Below, one piece after another: positions 43,511 through 53,405 of a stretch of DNA of 64,000 nt. The notes below the pieces were generated by a model. It made no database searches. It was not told the DNA's origin and was given only the letters and a program-made list of their open reading frames with translations. Origin of the DNA: Maribacter zhoushanensis. Its GTDB lineage: Bacteria; Bacteroidota; Bacteroidia; Flavobacteriales; Flavobacteriaceae. The first letter of the stretch is position 1. Every line of letters begins with the position of its first letter. The DNA is taken from assembly GCF_029350975.1 (NCBI RefSeq), contig NZ_JARKMR010000001.1, positions 1,054,001 through 1,118,000 on the forward strand, in the 5' to 3' direction. A program made the position numbers and the translations under genes.

Positions 43511-43819
43511 ATGAAGGAGCGTAAGTTTGCCGTTACTGGTATTGTCATAAGTTTAATAGTAATAGGTTCTTTGTATTATACAAATTCAATGGTAGGTTTT
43601 CCAGATGGTCATTTGACAGAATTTGATTGGTTTTATAAAAAGGTCATCTTCCCGATTTTTATGACCATTAATGTCTTGTTTTTAATGATTTTTTCAACCT
43701 TTATTTATGTTAAGAAAAAAGCGGGTTATTTATTGATTGCCCAGCTATTAGTATTAATAATCTATACTCTAGTGAATTACTATTTTTCCATACATCTAGA
43801 AAATGGACAAGGCGGATAG
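43511..43819 (+). CDS. Small membrane protein
   Basis: A 102-residue protein with three hydrophobic segments (about 7-25, 42-66, 70-94). No family recognised. Nine bases after the permease stop and on the same strand, it is likely co-transcribed and might be a partner of the permease. Confidence 0.6.
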   Translation: MKERKFAVTGIVISLIVIGSLYYTNSMVGFPDGHLTEFDWFYKKVIFPIFMTINVLFLMIFSTFIYVKKKAGYLLIAQLLVLIIYTLVNYYFSIHLENGQGG

Positions 43820-43901
43820 TTTAATCACACAAGAATTAAATCATTAAGAACAGTCTATACATATTCCAGATTGAACATAGTTTATTTGTGCTAACTAATA
43901 A

Positions 43902-44066
43902 CCTTTTGGTATAGAGATAGTAACAGGTATGTATAAAACTACTGTTGACGGTCTATACGCCTGTGGCGATAATTGTATAAAAATGTGTTCACTGGCAAAC
44001 TCCGTAGCATCGGGTACTATGGTAGGTGCATTTGTTAATATGGAGTTGGTTAAGGAACGGTTTTAG
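43902..44066 (+). pseudogene. C-terminal remnant of an FAD/NAD(P)-dependent oxidoreductase
   Basis: A 54-codon open stretch preceded directly by TAA (43899-43901) and without its own credible start. It encodes KTTVDGLYACGDNCIKMCSL and then ANSVASGTMVGAFVNMELVKERF, followed by TAG. This is the conserved C-terminal FAD-contacting segment of thioredoxin-reductase-like flavoproteins (the GLYACGDN motif and the A-x-x-x-G-x-x-A helix). The remaining 250 or so residues expected upstream are missing, so this is a degraded fragment. Confidence 0.75.
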
Positions 44067-44086
44067 AGGTTTATATATTTACAAAC

Positions 44087-44551
44087 CTATTGTAGCGGTA
44101 TAGCATATGAATGTTTTATGGTGCCTATTACAAAAGTACTATGTGCACTGCCTATGTTCTGTATGGCGCCAAGATCATTTATAACAAAAGATTGGTAGTG
44201 CTTCATGTCTTTAATTATGATTTTAAGAAGAAAATCATAATCTCCAGAAATGTTATAACACTCTGTCACCTCTTTTAATGAAATAATATCTTTTACAAAC
44301 TTGTTGCCTATTACCTTGGTGTGTTCTTTTAATGTGATATTACAGAAAACAGTTAATGTTCTTCCAATTTTTTCAGCTTCTATTATAGCAACATATTTCT
44401 TGATAACTTCACTTTTCTCTAATCGCTTTATACGCTCGTAAACCGGGGTAGGAGATAAATTTACCCTTTGCGCAATCTCTTTTGTGGTCAGTTTTCCGTT
44501 TTCTTGAAGTATCTCTAAGAGTTTCCAATCGGTAGCATCTAAATTGTTCAT
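44087..44551 (-). CDS. Lrp/AsnC family transcriptional regulator
   Basis: A 154-residue regulator, paralogous to the one at 37221. The helix-turn-helix is TDWKLLEILQENGKLTTKEIAQRVNLSPTPVYERIKRLE; the RAM domain includes VTECYNISGDYDFLLKIII. It diverges from metE, with 155 bases between the two starts, and is the probable regulator of that gene, with methionine or another amino acid as effector (inference). Confidence 0.9.
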   Translation of the reverse strand: MNNLDATDWKLLEILQENGKLTTKEIAQRVNLSPTPVYERIKRLEKSEVIKKYVAIIEAEKIGRTLTVFCNITLKEHTKVIGNKFVKDIISLKEVTECYNISGDYDFLLKIIIKDMKHYQSFVINDLGAIQNIGSAHSTFVIGTIKHSYAIPLQ

Positions 44552-44633
44552 AGATAGTTTTTCTTTTTTAAGATTATATGTGGGTTCTTTAAAGTGTTAT
44601 TTTCTTTAAATATTTTTAAATATAGTTAAATCA

Positions 44634-44657
44634 TCTTACTTTAATTTATATGTAAGA
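44634..44657. promoter_or_regulatory. Inverted repeat in the Lrp/metE intergenic region
   Basis: TCTTAC at 44634-44639 and GTAAGA at 44652-44657 with a 12-base AT-rich spacer. It lies 50-73 bases upstream of the metE start and is a possible Lrp-type site; evidence is modest. Confidence 0.3.
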
Positions 44658-44675
44658 AAATATATACATTATAAA

Positions 44676-44683
44676 TAGTTTTG
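44676..44683 (+). promoter_or_regulatory. -7 promoter box of metE
   Basis: TAGTTTTG, an exact TAnnTTTG match, 24 bases before the metE start. I see no SAM or cobalamin riboswitch in the leader, which is too short for one. Confidence 0.5.
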
Positions 44684-44706
44684 GTGGAAATTAAAACTTC
44701 ATCAAA

Positions 44707-47010
44707 ATGAAAACAATTGTATTGGGTTATCCTAGAGTAGGAGAGAAAAGAGAGCTAAAAAAGGCAACAGAAAGTTATTGGAAAAATGACATTTCTGAAG
44801 ATGATTTATCTTTAATAGCTAGTCAATTAAGAAAAAAAACATGGCGAACACAACAAGATCAAGGTATTGATTTGATTTCTTCAAATGACTTTTCTATGTA
44901 TGATCAGGTTTTAGATATATGCATTACCCTAGGTTGCATTCCTGAAAGGTTTAAAAACCTTAATGGCCTTGAACAGTATTTTGCCATGGCTAGAGGATAT
45001 CAAGCAAATGGTATTGATGTTACTGCTATGGAAATGACAAAATGGTTCGATACAAATTATCACTACATAGTTCCGGAGTTTGTTAAAAATCAGACATTTA
45101 ATTTAAATTCAGATAAAATAATTAATGAAATAAAAGAAGCTTTAAGTCTTGGTATTTCGTCAAAACCGGTAATCATTGGTCCAATAACTTTTTTACTACT
45201 AGGTAAAGAGAAAGAAGAAGGGTTTAATAGGTTAGAATTGTTAGATGAGGTGTTGCCAGTCTATCAAGAGTTGCTTTTAGAAATAGATAAACAAGGTGTA
45301 GAATATCTGCAAATTGATGAGCCTATATTGGCAACCGACCTTAGTTTTCAAGAGCAACAAGCCTTAAAAAAAGCATATAAATATTTCTCTGAAATTAAGG
45401 TTGATGTAAAGTATATATTGACAAATTATTTTGATTGCTATGGTGAAAATTTAGAGTTGGCATTGCAATTACCTGTTCAAGTATTGCATATTGATGTTGT
45501 ACGTTGTTCAATGCAATTAGATGATATTTTAAAAACAAATTTAATAGGCGACAAAATACTTTCTTTAGGTGTGGTCGATGGTCGAAATATTTGGATAAAT
45601 GATTTTGAGAAATCACTTCAATTAATAAAAAAGGCTCAGGCTAAATTGGGCGAAGACCAAGTTTGGTTGGGGACTTCATGCTCATTACTTCATGTGCCTT
45701 ATAACTTAGAATTAGAAGAGCATAACGCACAACTAAAAAGTGAAGTAAAACAATGGTTGGCTTTCGCAAAACAGAAGCTGCAAGAAATTATGGTTTTAAA
45801 GCAGTTAGCGTTGAATGAAAAAAATGATACAGCGATGTCTTTTTTTGTGAAGAATAAGAAGGCTAACAACAGTAGAAAAGTTTCCGCCTTAATTCATAAC
45901 AATGTGGTGAATCGGCGTGTAGATAATCTTAAACCTACTGATAGTGAAAGGGTATCGCAGTTTTCGGTACGACAGCAATTACAGCGAAAAGCACTAAAGC
46001 TACCATTATTTCCAACAACAACCATTGGCTCTTTTCCGCAAACTAAAGAGGTAAGACAAACACGTGCTAAATTTAAAAAAGGACAAGTATCGCAAGATGA
46101 GTATGATGCTTTTATTCAAAAAGAAACAGAAGATACCATTCGTTTTCAAGAAAAGATTGATTTAGATGTTTTGGTACATGGGGAGTTTGAGCGTAATGAT
46201 ATGGTCGAGTATTTTGGGGAACAGCTAGAAGGCTTCTCGTTTACAAAATTTGGTTGGGTACAAAGCTATGGTAGCCGTTGTGTTAAACCGCCAATAATAT
46301 TCGGAGACGTATCTAGACCAAAACCGATGACGGTAAAGTGGTCTTCTTATGCCCAATCTATTACCAAAAAATATGTAAAAGGTATGCTTACGGGGCCAGT
46401 AACCATTTTACAATGGTCTTTTGTTAGAAATGACCAGCCAAGATCGGTAACCTGTAATCAAATTGCATTGGCAATTCGTGATGAGGTACGTGACCTAGAA
46501 GATGCGGGAGTGAAAATTATTCAAATAGATGAGCCCGCATTACGTGAAGGTTTGCCATTAAGAAAGGAAGATTGGAAGGCTTATTTAGACTGGGCAATTA
46601 ATGCCTTTAAAATTTCAGCCAGTGTTGTTAAAGATGAAACTCAAATTCATACCCATATGTGCTATTCTGAGTTTAATGATATAATTGAAAGTATTGCGCA
46701 AATGGATGCTGACGTTATTACAATAGAAACATCACGTTCAGAAATGGAATTGTTGAAAGCATTTGTAGATTTTAAATATCCTAATGAAATAGGACCGGGT
46801 GTGTATGATATACATTCCCCTAGAGTACCTTCACAAGAGGAAATAGAGTATTTGTTAGATAAGGCATCAAGTCTTTTACCTTCTGGTAATATATGGGTGA
46901 ACCCTGATTGCGGATTAAAAACTAGAGATTGGCCAGAAACAAAAACAGCACTTAAAAACTTAGTGCAATCAGCCAATAGAATGCGAGAGAAAGTAACTAA
47001 TGTGGTGTAA
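44707..47010 (+). CDS. metE: Cobalamin-independent methionine synthase
   Basis: A 767-residue enzyme that transfers the methyl group from 5-methyltetrahydropteroyl-triglutamate to homocysteine. The N-terminal half starts TIVLGYPRVGEKRELKKATE; the catalytic half has the FPTTTIGSFPQTKEVR segment and the zinc ligands in IHTHMCYSEF (His650, Cys652) and the late NPDCGLKTRDW (Cys735). Length is typical. It has its own promoter and terminator and a divergent Lrp gene. Confidence 0.96.
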   Translation: MKTIVLGYPRVGEKRELKKATESYWKNDISEDDLSLIASQLRKKTWRTQQDQGIDLISSNDFSMYDQVLDICITLGCIPERFKNLNGLEQYFAMARGYQANGIDVTAMEMTKWFDTNYHYIVPEFVKNQTFNLNSDKIINEIKEALSLGISSKPVIIGPITFLLLGKEKEEGFNRLELLDEVLPVYQELLLEIDKQGVEYLQIDEPILATDLSFQEQQALKKAYKYFSEIKVDVKYILTNYFDCYGENLELALQLPVQVLHIDVVRCSMQLDDILKTNLIGDKILSLGVVDGRNIWINDFEKSLQLIKKAQAKLGEDQVWLGTSCSLLHVPYNLELEEHNAQLKSEVKQWLAFAKQKLQEIMVLKQLALNEKNDTAMSFFVKNKKANNSRKVSALIHNNVVNRRVDNLKPTDSERVSQFSVRQQLQRKALKLPLFPTTTIGSFPQTKEVRQTRAKFKKGQVSQDEYDAFIQKETEDTIRFQEKIDLDVLVHGEFERNDMVEYFGEQLEGFSFTKFGWVQSYGSRCVKPPIIFGDVSRPKPMTVKWSSYAQSITKKYVKGMLTGPVTILQWSFVRNDQPRSVTCNQIALAIRDEVRDLEDAGVKIIQIDEPALREGLPLRKEDWKAYLDWAINAFKISASVVKDETQIHTHMCYSEFNDIIESIAQMDADVITIETSRSEMELLKAFVDFKYPNEIGPGVYDIHSPRVPSQEEIEYLLDKASSLLPSGNIWVNPDCGLKTRDWPETKTALKNLVQSANRMREKVTNVV

Positions 47011-47033
47011 AATGTAATAAATTTTAATCTTAT

Positions 47034-47063
47034 AAGCAGTTTGAATATCCATTCAAACTGCTT
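47034..47063 (+). terminator. Intrinsic terminator of metE
   Basis: AAGCAGTTTGAAT and ATTCAAACTGCTT around a 4-base loop, followed by TTTAAGT. It starts about 24 bases after the stop. Confidence 0.85.
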
Positions 47064-47279
47064 TTTAAGTATTACATAGTTATGCTTTCCAAAATTTTAA
47101 ATGTTTCCAATTATTTAGAGCATAAATGTTATTTAGATTTAACTTGATAATTGAAAAGTAAATATTTTTTCAACAAATTGTAGCTTAGTTTTTCTTTAGG
47201 TTATTTACTGTTTTTTGTTCAGACCACTTTTATTTTTATAACTTTTACCAAAGAGTTTTTTCTAAAAATTGTGTCTACT

Positions 47280-47660
47280 ATGAATTTAAACCAAGTTACC
47301 GTACCATCTTTAGATGTTGCAAAAGCAATCAATTTCTACGAAAAATTAGGTTTAAGATTAATCGTAAAATCATTACCTAACTACGCAAGATTTGAGTGCC
47401 CAGATGGGACTTCTACATTTTCTATTCACTTAGTAGATACATTACCGGAAGGCAATGGTATCTACGTATATTTTGAATGCGAGCATTTAGATGAACAAGT
47501 GGCAACATTAAAGCATAAAGGAGTTCAATTTGATCAAGAACCCAGAGATGAAAGGTGGTTGTGGAGAGAGGCACGGTTAAAAGATTTAGATGGCAATCAA
47601 CTAATTTTGTTTTACGGTGGTGAAAACAGGTTAAATCCGCCTTGGCGATTAGAATCTTAA
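47280..47660 (+). CDS. VOC family (glyoxalase-like) protein
   Basis: A 126-residue single VOC domain: NQVTVPSLDVAKAINFYEKLGLRLIVKS, a central FSIHLVDTLPEGNGIYVYFECEHLDE, and the metal-ligand-bearing end LKDLDGNQLILFY. It is probably a dimeric lyase or dioxygenase-like protein of unknown substrate. ATG 47280 is preferred to a GTG 9 bases upstream. It is monocistronic. Confidence 0.82.
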   Translation: MNLNQVTVPSLDVAKAINFYEKLGLRLIVKSLPNYARFECPDGTSTFSIHLVDTLPEGNGIYVYFECEHLDEQVATLKHKGVQFDQEPRDERWLWREARLKDLDGNQLILFYGGENRLNPPWRLES

Positions 47661-47978
47661 CGTACTTTCATTCTAATATACACCTGTAGATTCCGTCATT
47701 CCTAACAATCTGTTATAAAAGACATATACTCTAGTAAAATGTAAATTATGATGTTCATAGTTTAGCTAAGTTAATTTTAACAAGTTAACAGTGTACTTCT
47801 CTATATTGTACAGATTAAGTAATACTAATCACTTGATGTCTACGTTAATCAATCTTATACTATAACAAATAGTATTTTTAATATGATATCCTGTTTGGAT
47901 ATTACATTTGTAAAACTTTTTAGATTGCCATTGCGCAATGAAAGTTGAAAAGAAAAGTGTATAATTCAAAAAGACTTT
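47661..47978. other. Intergenic stretch upstream of the GH63-type gene
   Basis: About 318 bases. The supported element is a -7 match TACATTTG at 47903-47910, 68 bases before the ATG of the glucosidase gene. I see no gene and no strong hairpin. Confidence 0.5.
47903..47910 (+). promoter_or_regulatory. -7 promoter box of the first GH63-type gene
   Basis: TACATTTG, an exact TAnnTTTG match. The expected start point is around 47917, with a leader of about 60 nt. Confidence 0.35.
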
Positions 47979-50606
47979 ATGGTCCATAAAAATGCAGAGG
48001 AAGAAAGATTAGCCACAGAGGATAATTATAAAAACTGGAAAAGATGGGGTCCTTATTTAGCTGAACGTCAGTGGGGAACGGTTCGTGAAGATTATAGTCC
48101 AGAAGGTCACGCTTGGAGTTTCGTTGGTCATGATAAAGCACGTAGCAATGCTTATAGATGGGGAGAAGAAGGTATTGGAGGCTTTTGCGATTCTAGAGAA
48201 ATTCTTTGTATGGCACCTGCCTTTTGGAACGGAAAAGATGCTATTTTAAAAGAGCGTTTATTTGGTCTAACCAATGATGAGGGTAACCATGGCGAAGATG
48301 TAAAAGAACTTTATTTTCATCAGGTTTCTACGCCTACACATTCTTACGCTAAATATTTATACAAATACCCACATAAGAAGTTTCCTTATACAGAGCTGGT
48401 AAAAAAGAATAAAAGTAGAAATAGGGAGCAATCTGAATTTGAAATTTTAGATACCAAAGCTATTGATAACAACACCTATTTTGACTGTTTTATAGAATAC
48501 GCCAAAGAAGATGTTGGTGATATTTTAATGAAAGTTACGGTAATCAATAGAGGTCCTAGGGCTGCAAACATTCATGTACTTCCACATTTATGGTTCCGTA
48601 ATTTCTGGAAACATAATAATAGGTTTGAACGCCCAGAGATGAAAGTCATTTCAGATGGTTCTGTACAATCGCGCAGTACACGAAATGGGCGTTACTATTT
48701 TTATCATGAAGAGGGTGAACAACTTTTCTGTGAGAACGAGACCAATAATCAACGTATTTACGGCGTGCCTAATGAGGTGCAATATGTAAAAGATGGTATA
48801 AACGACCATGTTATAGATGGTCAACCTACGGTAAACCCAGATAAGAAAGGTTCTAAGTTTGCCGTTTGGCACAAATTGCGATTAAAATCTGGCGAGGAGA
48901 AAACAATCAAAGTACGTCTAAGCAAGAAAAAACTTGATGATCCTTGGGGCAGTTATGATGCAATTTTTGAAAAGAGAATTCAGGAATGTGAAGAGTTTTA
49001 CGGTGATATTCTAAAAAAAGAACTTCCGGCACAACAACAGGAGATTGCTAAAAAAGCATTTTCAGGATTACTGTGGACAAAGCAATTCTATTACTACGAT
49101 GTATACAAATGGCTGTTTGGCGGTCCAGGAGAATCTAAGCCTTACAGAACAGATTCTAGAAATAAGCATTGGGAGCATTTGACCAATAGGCACGTAATTT
49201 CAATGCCCGATAAGTGGGAATACCCTTGGTATGCTGCGTGGGATCTCGCTTTTCATATGGCATCTTTCGTAGAAATAGATCCTTATTTTGCCAAAGAACA
49301 ATTGCTGTTGGTTTTGAAGGAAAGCTATATGCACCCTAATGGACAAATACCGGCATATGAATGGAATTTTAGTGATGTAAACCCTCCTGTACATTCATGG
49401 GCCGTGTGGACTGTTTATAAAAAAGATAAAAAGCGAACAGGTAAGGGAGACTATAGTTTTCTAGAAAAAGCTTATCAAAAACTATTGGTCAACTTTACTT
49501 GGTGGGTCAACCAAAAAGATAAAAGCGGAACCAACCTTTTTGAAGGCGGATTCTTAGGTTTGGATAATATTGGGGTATTCGATAGAAACCATATGCCAGA
49601 GGGTATTACCCGAATGCAACAGGCAGATGCCACTAGTTGGATGGCCATGTTTACCTTGAATATGCTGCGTATGTCATTAGAGATGGCAACAATCAATCCT
49701 AATTATGAGGAAAGTGTTGCCAAATTCTTTAGGCATTTCTTGAACATTGCATGGGCAATGCATCACATAGGGCAAAAAGATATTTCTCTTTGGGATGATG
49801 AAGATAATTTCTATTATGATGTAGTAGAAATGGACAACGGAAATACAGACCGATTAAAAGTAAGGTCATTGGTGGGTATTATACCAATGTTCGCGGTAGA
49901 GATCATTCATAAAGATTTGTTTGATGAGTTAAAGAATTTTAAGGTTAGGGCTGCAGAAATTGTAAGGACAAGACCAGATTTAGCTTCTTTGATTTCTAAT
50001 ATTGAAGAATTTAATTCTGATGGTAATTACTTGTTTTCCATTATGCGAGGCTTTCGATTAGAAAAATTATTGTGTCGCTTGTTAGATGAGAACGAGTTTT
50101 TGTCTGACTATGGTATTCGTTCACTTTCTAAATATCATGAAAAACACCCGTATGTGTTTAAACACAACGGTCATCACCAAATTTCATATGAATCAGGGGA
50201 AAGTCGCTCTAATATGTTCGGAGGTAATTCTAACTGGCGTGGACCAATTTGGTTACCTTTAAATTATATGATTGTACAATCGCTTCGTAAATACTATTCA
50301 TATTACGGTGATCAATATGTATATGAATTTCCAACAGGGTCTGGTAAGAAATTGAACTTGAATGAGATTGCAAATGAAATTTCAAAAAGATTGATAAAAT
50401 TATTTGAGCCTAATAAAGATGGTAAATTTGTATACCACTCAGAAGATACTAATAAAGTGTTCACCAATAATGAGCACTTTAAAAACGAACATTTCTTTTA
50501 TGAATTTTTTGATGGCGATTCTGGTAAAGGGCTTGGTGCTTCTCACCAAACCGGGTGGACTGCTTTAGTAGCTAATTTAATTATGGAGTTGGAGCAGAAC
50601 AGCTAA
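47979..50606 (+). CDS. GH63-type (MGH1-like) glucosidase, copy 1
   Basis: An 875-residue glycoside hydrolase related to GH63 and mannosylglycerate-hydrolase-type enzymes. The start KRWGPYLAERQWGTVREDYS is characteristic, as are GNHGEDVKELYF, the catalytic-region segments KWEYPWYAAWDLAFHM and PAYEWNFSDVNPP, GGNSNWRGPIWLPLNY and the C-terminal GLGASHQTGWTALVANLI. There is no signal peptide, so it acts in the cytoplasm. Substrate unknown. A paralogue of the same length lies convergently downstream, with a shared terminator between them. Confidence 0.85.
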   Translation: MVHKNAEEERLATEDNYKNWKRWGPYLAERQWGTVREDYSPEGHAWSFVGHDKARSNAYRWGEEGIGGFCDSREILCMAPAFWNGKDAILKERLFGLTNDEGNHGEDVKELYFHQVSTPTHSYAKYLYKYPHKKFPYTELVKKNKSRNREQSEFEILDTKAIDNNTYFDCFIEYAKEDVGDILMKVTVINRGPRAANIHVLPHLWFRNFWKHNNRFERPEMKVISDGSVQSRSTRNGRYYFYHEEGEQLFCENETNNQRIYGVPNEVQYVKDGINDHVIDGQPTVNPDKKGSKFAVWHKLRLKSGEEKTIKVRLSKKKLDDPWGSYDAIFEKRIQECEEFYGDILKKELPAQQQEIAKKAFSGLLWTKQFYYYDVYKWLFGGPGESKPYRTDSRNKHWEHLTNRHVISMPDKWEYPWYAAWDLAFHMASFVEIDPYFAKEQLLLVLKESYMHPNGQIPAYEWNFSDVNPPVHSWAVWTVYKKDKKRTGKGDYSFLEKAYQKLLVNFTWWVNQKDKSGTNLFEGGFLGLDNIGVFDRNHMPEGITRMQQADATSWMAMFTLNMLRMSLEMATINPNYEESVAKFFRHFLNIAWAMHHIGQKDISLWDDEDNFYYDVVEMDNGNTDRLKVRSLVGIIPMFAVEIIHKDLFDELKNFKVRAAEIVRTRPDLASLISNIEEFNSDGNYLFSIMRGFRLEKLLCRLLDENEFLSDYGIRSLSKYHEKHPYVFKHNGHHQISYESGESRSNMFGGNSNWRGPIWLPLNYMIVQSLRKYYSYYGDQYVYEFPTGSGKKLNLNEIANEISKRLIKLFEPNKDGKFVYHSEDTNKVFTNNEHFKNEHFFYEFFDGDSGKGLGASHQTGWTALVANLIMELEQNS

Positions 50607-50627
50607 AATTCATAAGATATTTTATAA

Positions 50628-50658
50628 AAAAAAGAGGCATTTTAAATGCCTCTTTTTT
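50628..50658. terminator. Bidirectional terminator between the two glucosidase genes
   Basis: GAGGCATTT and AAATGCCTC flanked by A-runs on the left and T-runs on the right, so it can terminate transcription from both convergent genes. Confidence 0.85.
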
Positions 50659-50727
50659 AATTTCTATTTTTTAAATAAAGTACTAGTAATGTAATTTACC
50701 GATAGTTAGGTGTGTAAATAAATCTCT

Positions 50728-53355
50728 TTAATCTTCTAATTGCTCAATAAGGTTGGCAACCAATGCCGTCCAACCTGTTTGGTGAGACGCGCCTAGACCA
50801 CGACCATTTTCTCCATGAAAATATTCGTAGAATAAGATCAAATCTTTAAAATTAGGGTCTTGGTAGTATTTCTCGTAGTTCTTATTGATAGCTCTATTAC
50901 CTTCTTCATCTTTCTCGAACATGTGGATCAAGCGTTTGCTCAACTCGTCGCTTACCTGTTTAAGATTTAATAATTTTGAGCTTCCCGTTGGGTATTCAAA
51001 AAGGAAATCATTACCGTCATACCATTGGTATTCACGTAGTGCCTGTATGAATAGATAGTTCATAGGCATCCAAATAGGTCCACGCCAGTTAGAGTTACCC
51101 CCAAAGAGTGATACGGTAGATTCTGCAGGTTCATAGTCAATGGAATAGTCTACACCGTCAATATGAATTTGATATGCCTTTTCGTGTACTTTAGATAATG
51201 ATCGTATGCCATATTCACTCAAAAATTCTTTCTCGTCTAAAAGCGCACTAACTAATTTTTGCATTCGATCTTTTGGAACCAATGATAAAAGCAAATCGCC
51301 ATCTGCTTCATATTGTTGAATCACCTCATACTTCAAAGTTTCTTTTCGATATTTTTTAAACCAAAGAACACTGGCTTTAAATTTTGGAAATTTATCTAGA
51401 ACACTTTTCTTAATGGTCAATACAGCGGCTAGTGATAACATGCCTGCAATTGATCGTACTTTTATGGTCGTAGATTGCCCGTTAGGCATTGTTAAACGGT
51501 CATAGAAAAATCCTTCGTCATCATCCCAAGTGTTTGCCTTATCGGTATCCATTTTGTTCAATGCCTCGGCAATGAATATAAAATGCCCAAAATACTTGGT
51601 AGCCATGTCTTCATAAGAATCGTCATGTTCGGCAATACGTAAACTGATCTCTAGCATGTTTAGGCTGTACATCGCCATCCAAGCGGTGCCATCAACTTGG
51701 TCTAATGATCCGCCGCCGGGTACGCCATGGCTTCGGTCAAAAACTCCAATATTATCCAAACCTAAAAATCCGCCTTGAAAAACATTGTTGTCATTTCTAT
51801 CTAAACGGTTCACCCACCAGTTAAAGTTCAAATTCAATTTATTGAACATTCGTTTTAAGAACTTGATGTCTGGTACGCCGGTGATAGATTTATCGGTGCC
51901 GTAAATTTGTAAAGTTGCCCATGCCTGAACTGGCGGATTCACATCACTAAAATTCCATTCATAGGCAGGTATCTGCCCGTTAGGTGACATGTACCATTCT
52001 TTGGTAAATAGCAAAAGCTGGTCTTTGGCAAATTCTGGATCTATAGAGGCGAACGATGCACAGTGAAAAGCAGAATCCCAAGCAGCATACCAAGGGTACT
52101 CCCAGGCATCTGGCATAGATAGAATATCATGATTCCGTAAAGTTTTCCATTGGCTGTTTCTACCATGTTTTCGTTCTTGTGGTGGTTTTGAAGTTTTGTA
52201 ATCTCCCTCTAACCATTTTTCAACTTCGTAATTATAGTATTGCTTCGTCCAAAGTAAACCTGCAAAGGCTTGTTTTAAAATCGCCTTTCTATCATCTGTT
52301 GCTTTTGGAGCTATTTCATCATAAAACTGAGCACATTCTTCTTGTCGTGCTTTAAAAATAGTATCAAAATCAGAGAAAGGCGCTTCAAGAGTTTCTTCTG
52401 TTAAGCGTAGTTGAAATGTTTTAGTTTCCCCACCACCAATAATCTCTTGGTATAACGGTGCAAATTTGGTGCCTGAACTGTTCTTGGTAGCTAGCTCAAA
52501 ATCATTGTTGCATACCGCATTGTTGAATATGTCTTTTTTAAACGGGTGGTCGTTCTTTTCTTTATATACTGTTTCTCTATTGGTTTCGTTTTCGGTAAAG
52601 AATAAATGTGCCGCTTTTTGAAAATAGAGATTGTAATTGCCCACGTAAGGATGGTCTATATGTACATAAGGATTGCTTTTGGTTCCTTTTTGAGTGATAA
52701 CAGGCTTTCTAGACATTTCTTTAAACGTCCAATGATTACGCATTACCATTTGCGGTAATAAAGTAATAGGTGCTGCTTTTGAATTTCTGTTGGTAATGGT
52801 AATGTGAATTAGAATATCGGTTTCATCACCTTTTGCATATTCTGTACTGACATCAAAATAGGTGTTGTCGTCAAAAATACCGGTATCCAATAACTCAAAT
52901 TCTAGTTCTCTTCTATTGCGGTTTTGATTCTCGTTAATCAGTTGCTCATACGGATATGCTTTCTGAGAATACTTGTACAAGTATTTCATGTAGGAGTGAG
53001 ACGGAGTATTCTCTAAATAGTAATACAACTCTTTTACATCTTCTCCATGATTACCCTGCGGACCTGTTAAACCGAATAAGCGTTCTTTAATTATGGGGTC
53101 TTTACCGTTCCACAAACCGATGCTGAAACACATGTTGCAATAACGATCACTAATACCTGCAAGACCATCTTCTCCCCAACGAAAAACACGACTTCTGGCA
53201 TGGTCGTGCGGAAAATAGTTCCAAGCATCGCCACCGGCACTATAATCTTCACGTACTGTTCCCCATTGACGTTCACTTAAATAGGGTCCCCATTTTAACC
53301 AGTCTTTTTCTTCTTTTTGTTGTTGGGATAAACGGATTTTTTCAGGATTTTTCAT
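50728..53355 (-). CDS. GH63-type (MGH1-like) glucosidase, copy 2
   Basis: An 875-residue paralogue of the gene at 47979, transcribed towards it. The same blocks are present: WGPYLSERQWGTVREDYS, GNHGEDVKELYYY, DAWEYPWYAAWDSAFH, PAYEWNFSDVNPPVQ, GGNSNWRGPIWMPMNYL and GLGASHQTGWTALVANLI. Large stretches differ, so the duplication is old; around half of the residues look identical by eye. No signal peptide. It begins 50 bases after the unrecognised gene at 53406. Confidence 0.85.
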   Translation of the reverse strand: MKNPEKIRLSQQQKEEKDWLKWGPYLSERQWGTVREDYSAGGDAWNYFPHDHARSRVFRWGEDGLAGISDRYCNMCFSIGLWNGKDPIIKERLFGLTGPQGNHGEDVKELYYYLENTPSHSYMKYLYKYSQKAYPYEQLINENQNRNRRELEFELLDTGIFDDNTYFDVSTEYAKGDETDILIHITITNRNSKAAPITLLPQMVMRNHWTFKEMSRKPVITQKGTKSNPYVHIDHPYVGNYNLYFQKAAHLFFTENETNRETVYKEKNDHPFKKDIFNNAVCNNDFELATKNSSGTKFAPLYQEIIGGGETKTFQLRLTEETLEAPFSDFDTIFKARQEECAQFYDEIAPKATDDRKAILKQAFAGLLWTKQYYNYEVEKWLEGDYKTSKPPQERKHGRNSQWKTLRNHDILSMPDAWEYPWYAAWDSAFHCASFASIDPEFAKDQLLLFTKEWYMSPNGQIPAYEWNFSDVNPPVQAWATLQIYGTDKSITGVPDIKFLKRMFNKLNLNFNWWVNRLDRNDNNVFQGGFLGLDNIGVFDRSHGVPGGGSLDQVDGTAWMAMYSLNMLEISLRIAEHDDSYEDMATKYFGHFIFIAEALNKMDTDKANTWDDDEGFFYDRLTMPNGQSTTIKVRSIAGMLSLAAVLTIKKSVLDKFPKFKASVLWFKKYRKETLKYEVIQQYEADGDLLLSLVPKDRMQKLVSALLDEKEFLSEYGIRSLSKVHEKAYQIHIDGVDYSIDYEPAESTVSLFGGNSNWRGPIWMPMNYLFIQALREYQWYDGNDFLFEYPTGSSKLLNLKQVSDELSKRLIHMFEKDEEGNRAINKNYEKYYQDPNFKDLILFYEYFHGENGRGLGASHQTGWTALVANLIEQLED

Positions 53356-53405
53356 AAGATATTTTTATGGCTATTCGCATAGCGGTACGTTTAATGCTAA
53401 TTTCT

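Noticed and set aside
44552-44706. SAM or cobalamin riboswitch upstream of metE
   Set aside because: The leader from the -7 box to the ATG is under 25 bases and no conserved riboswitch core is visible.
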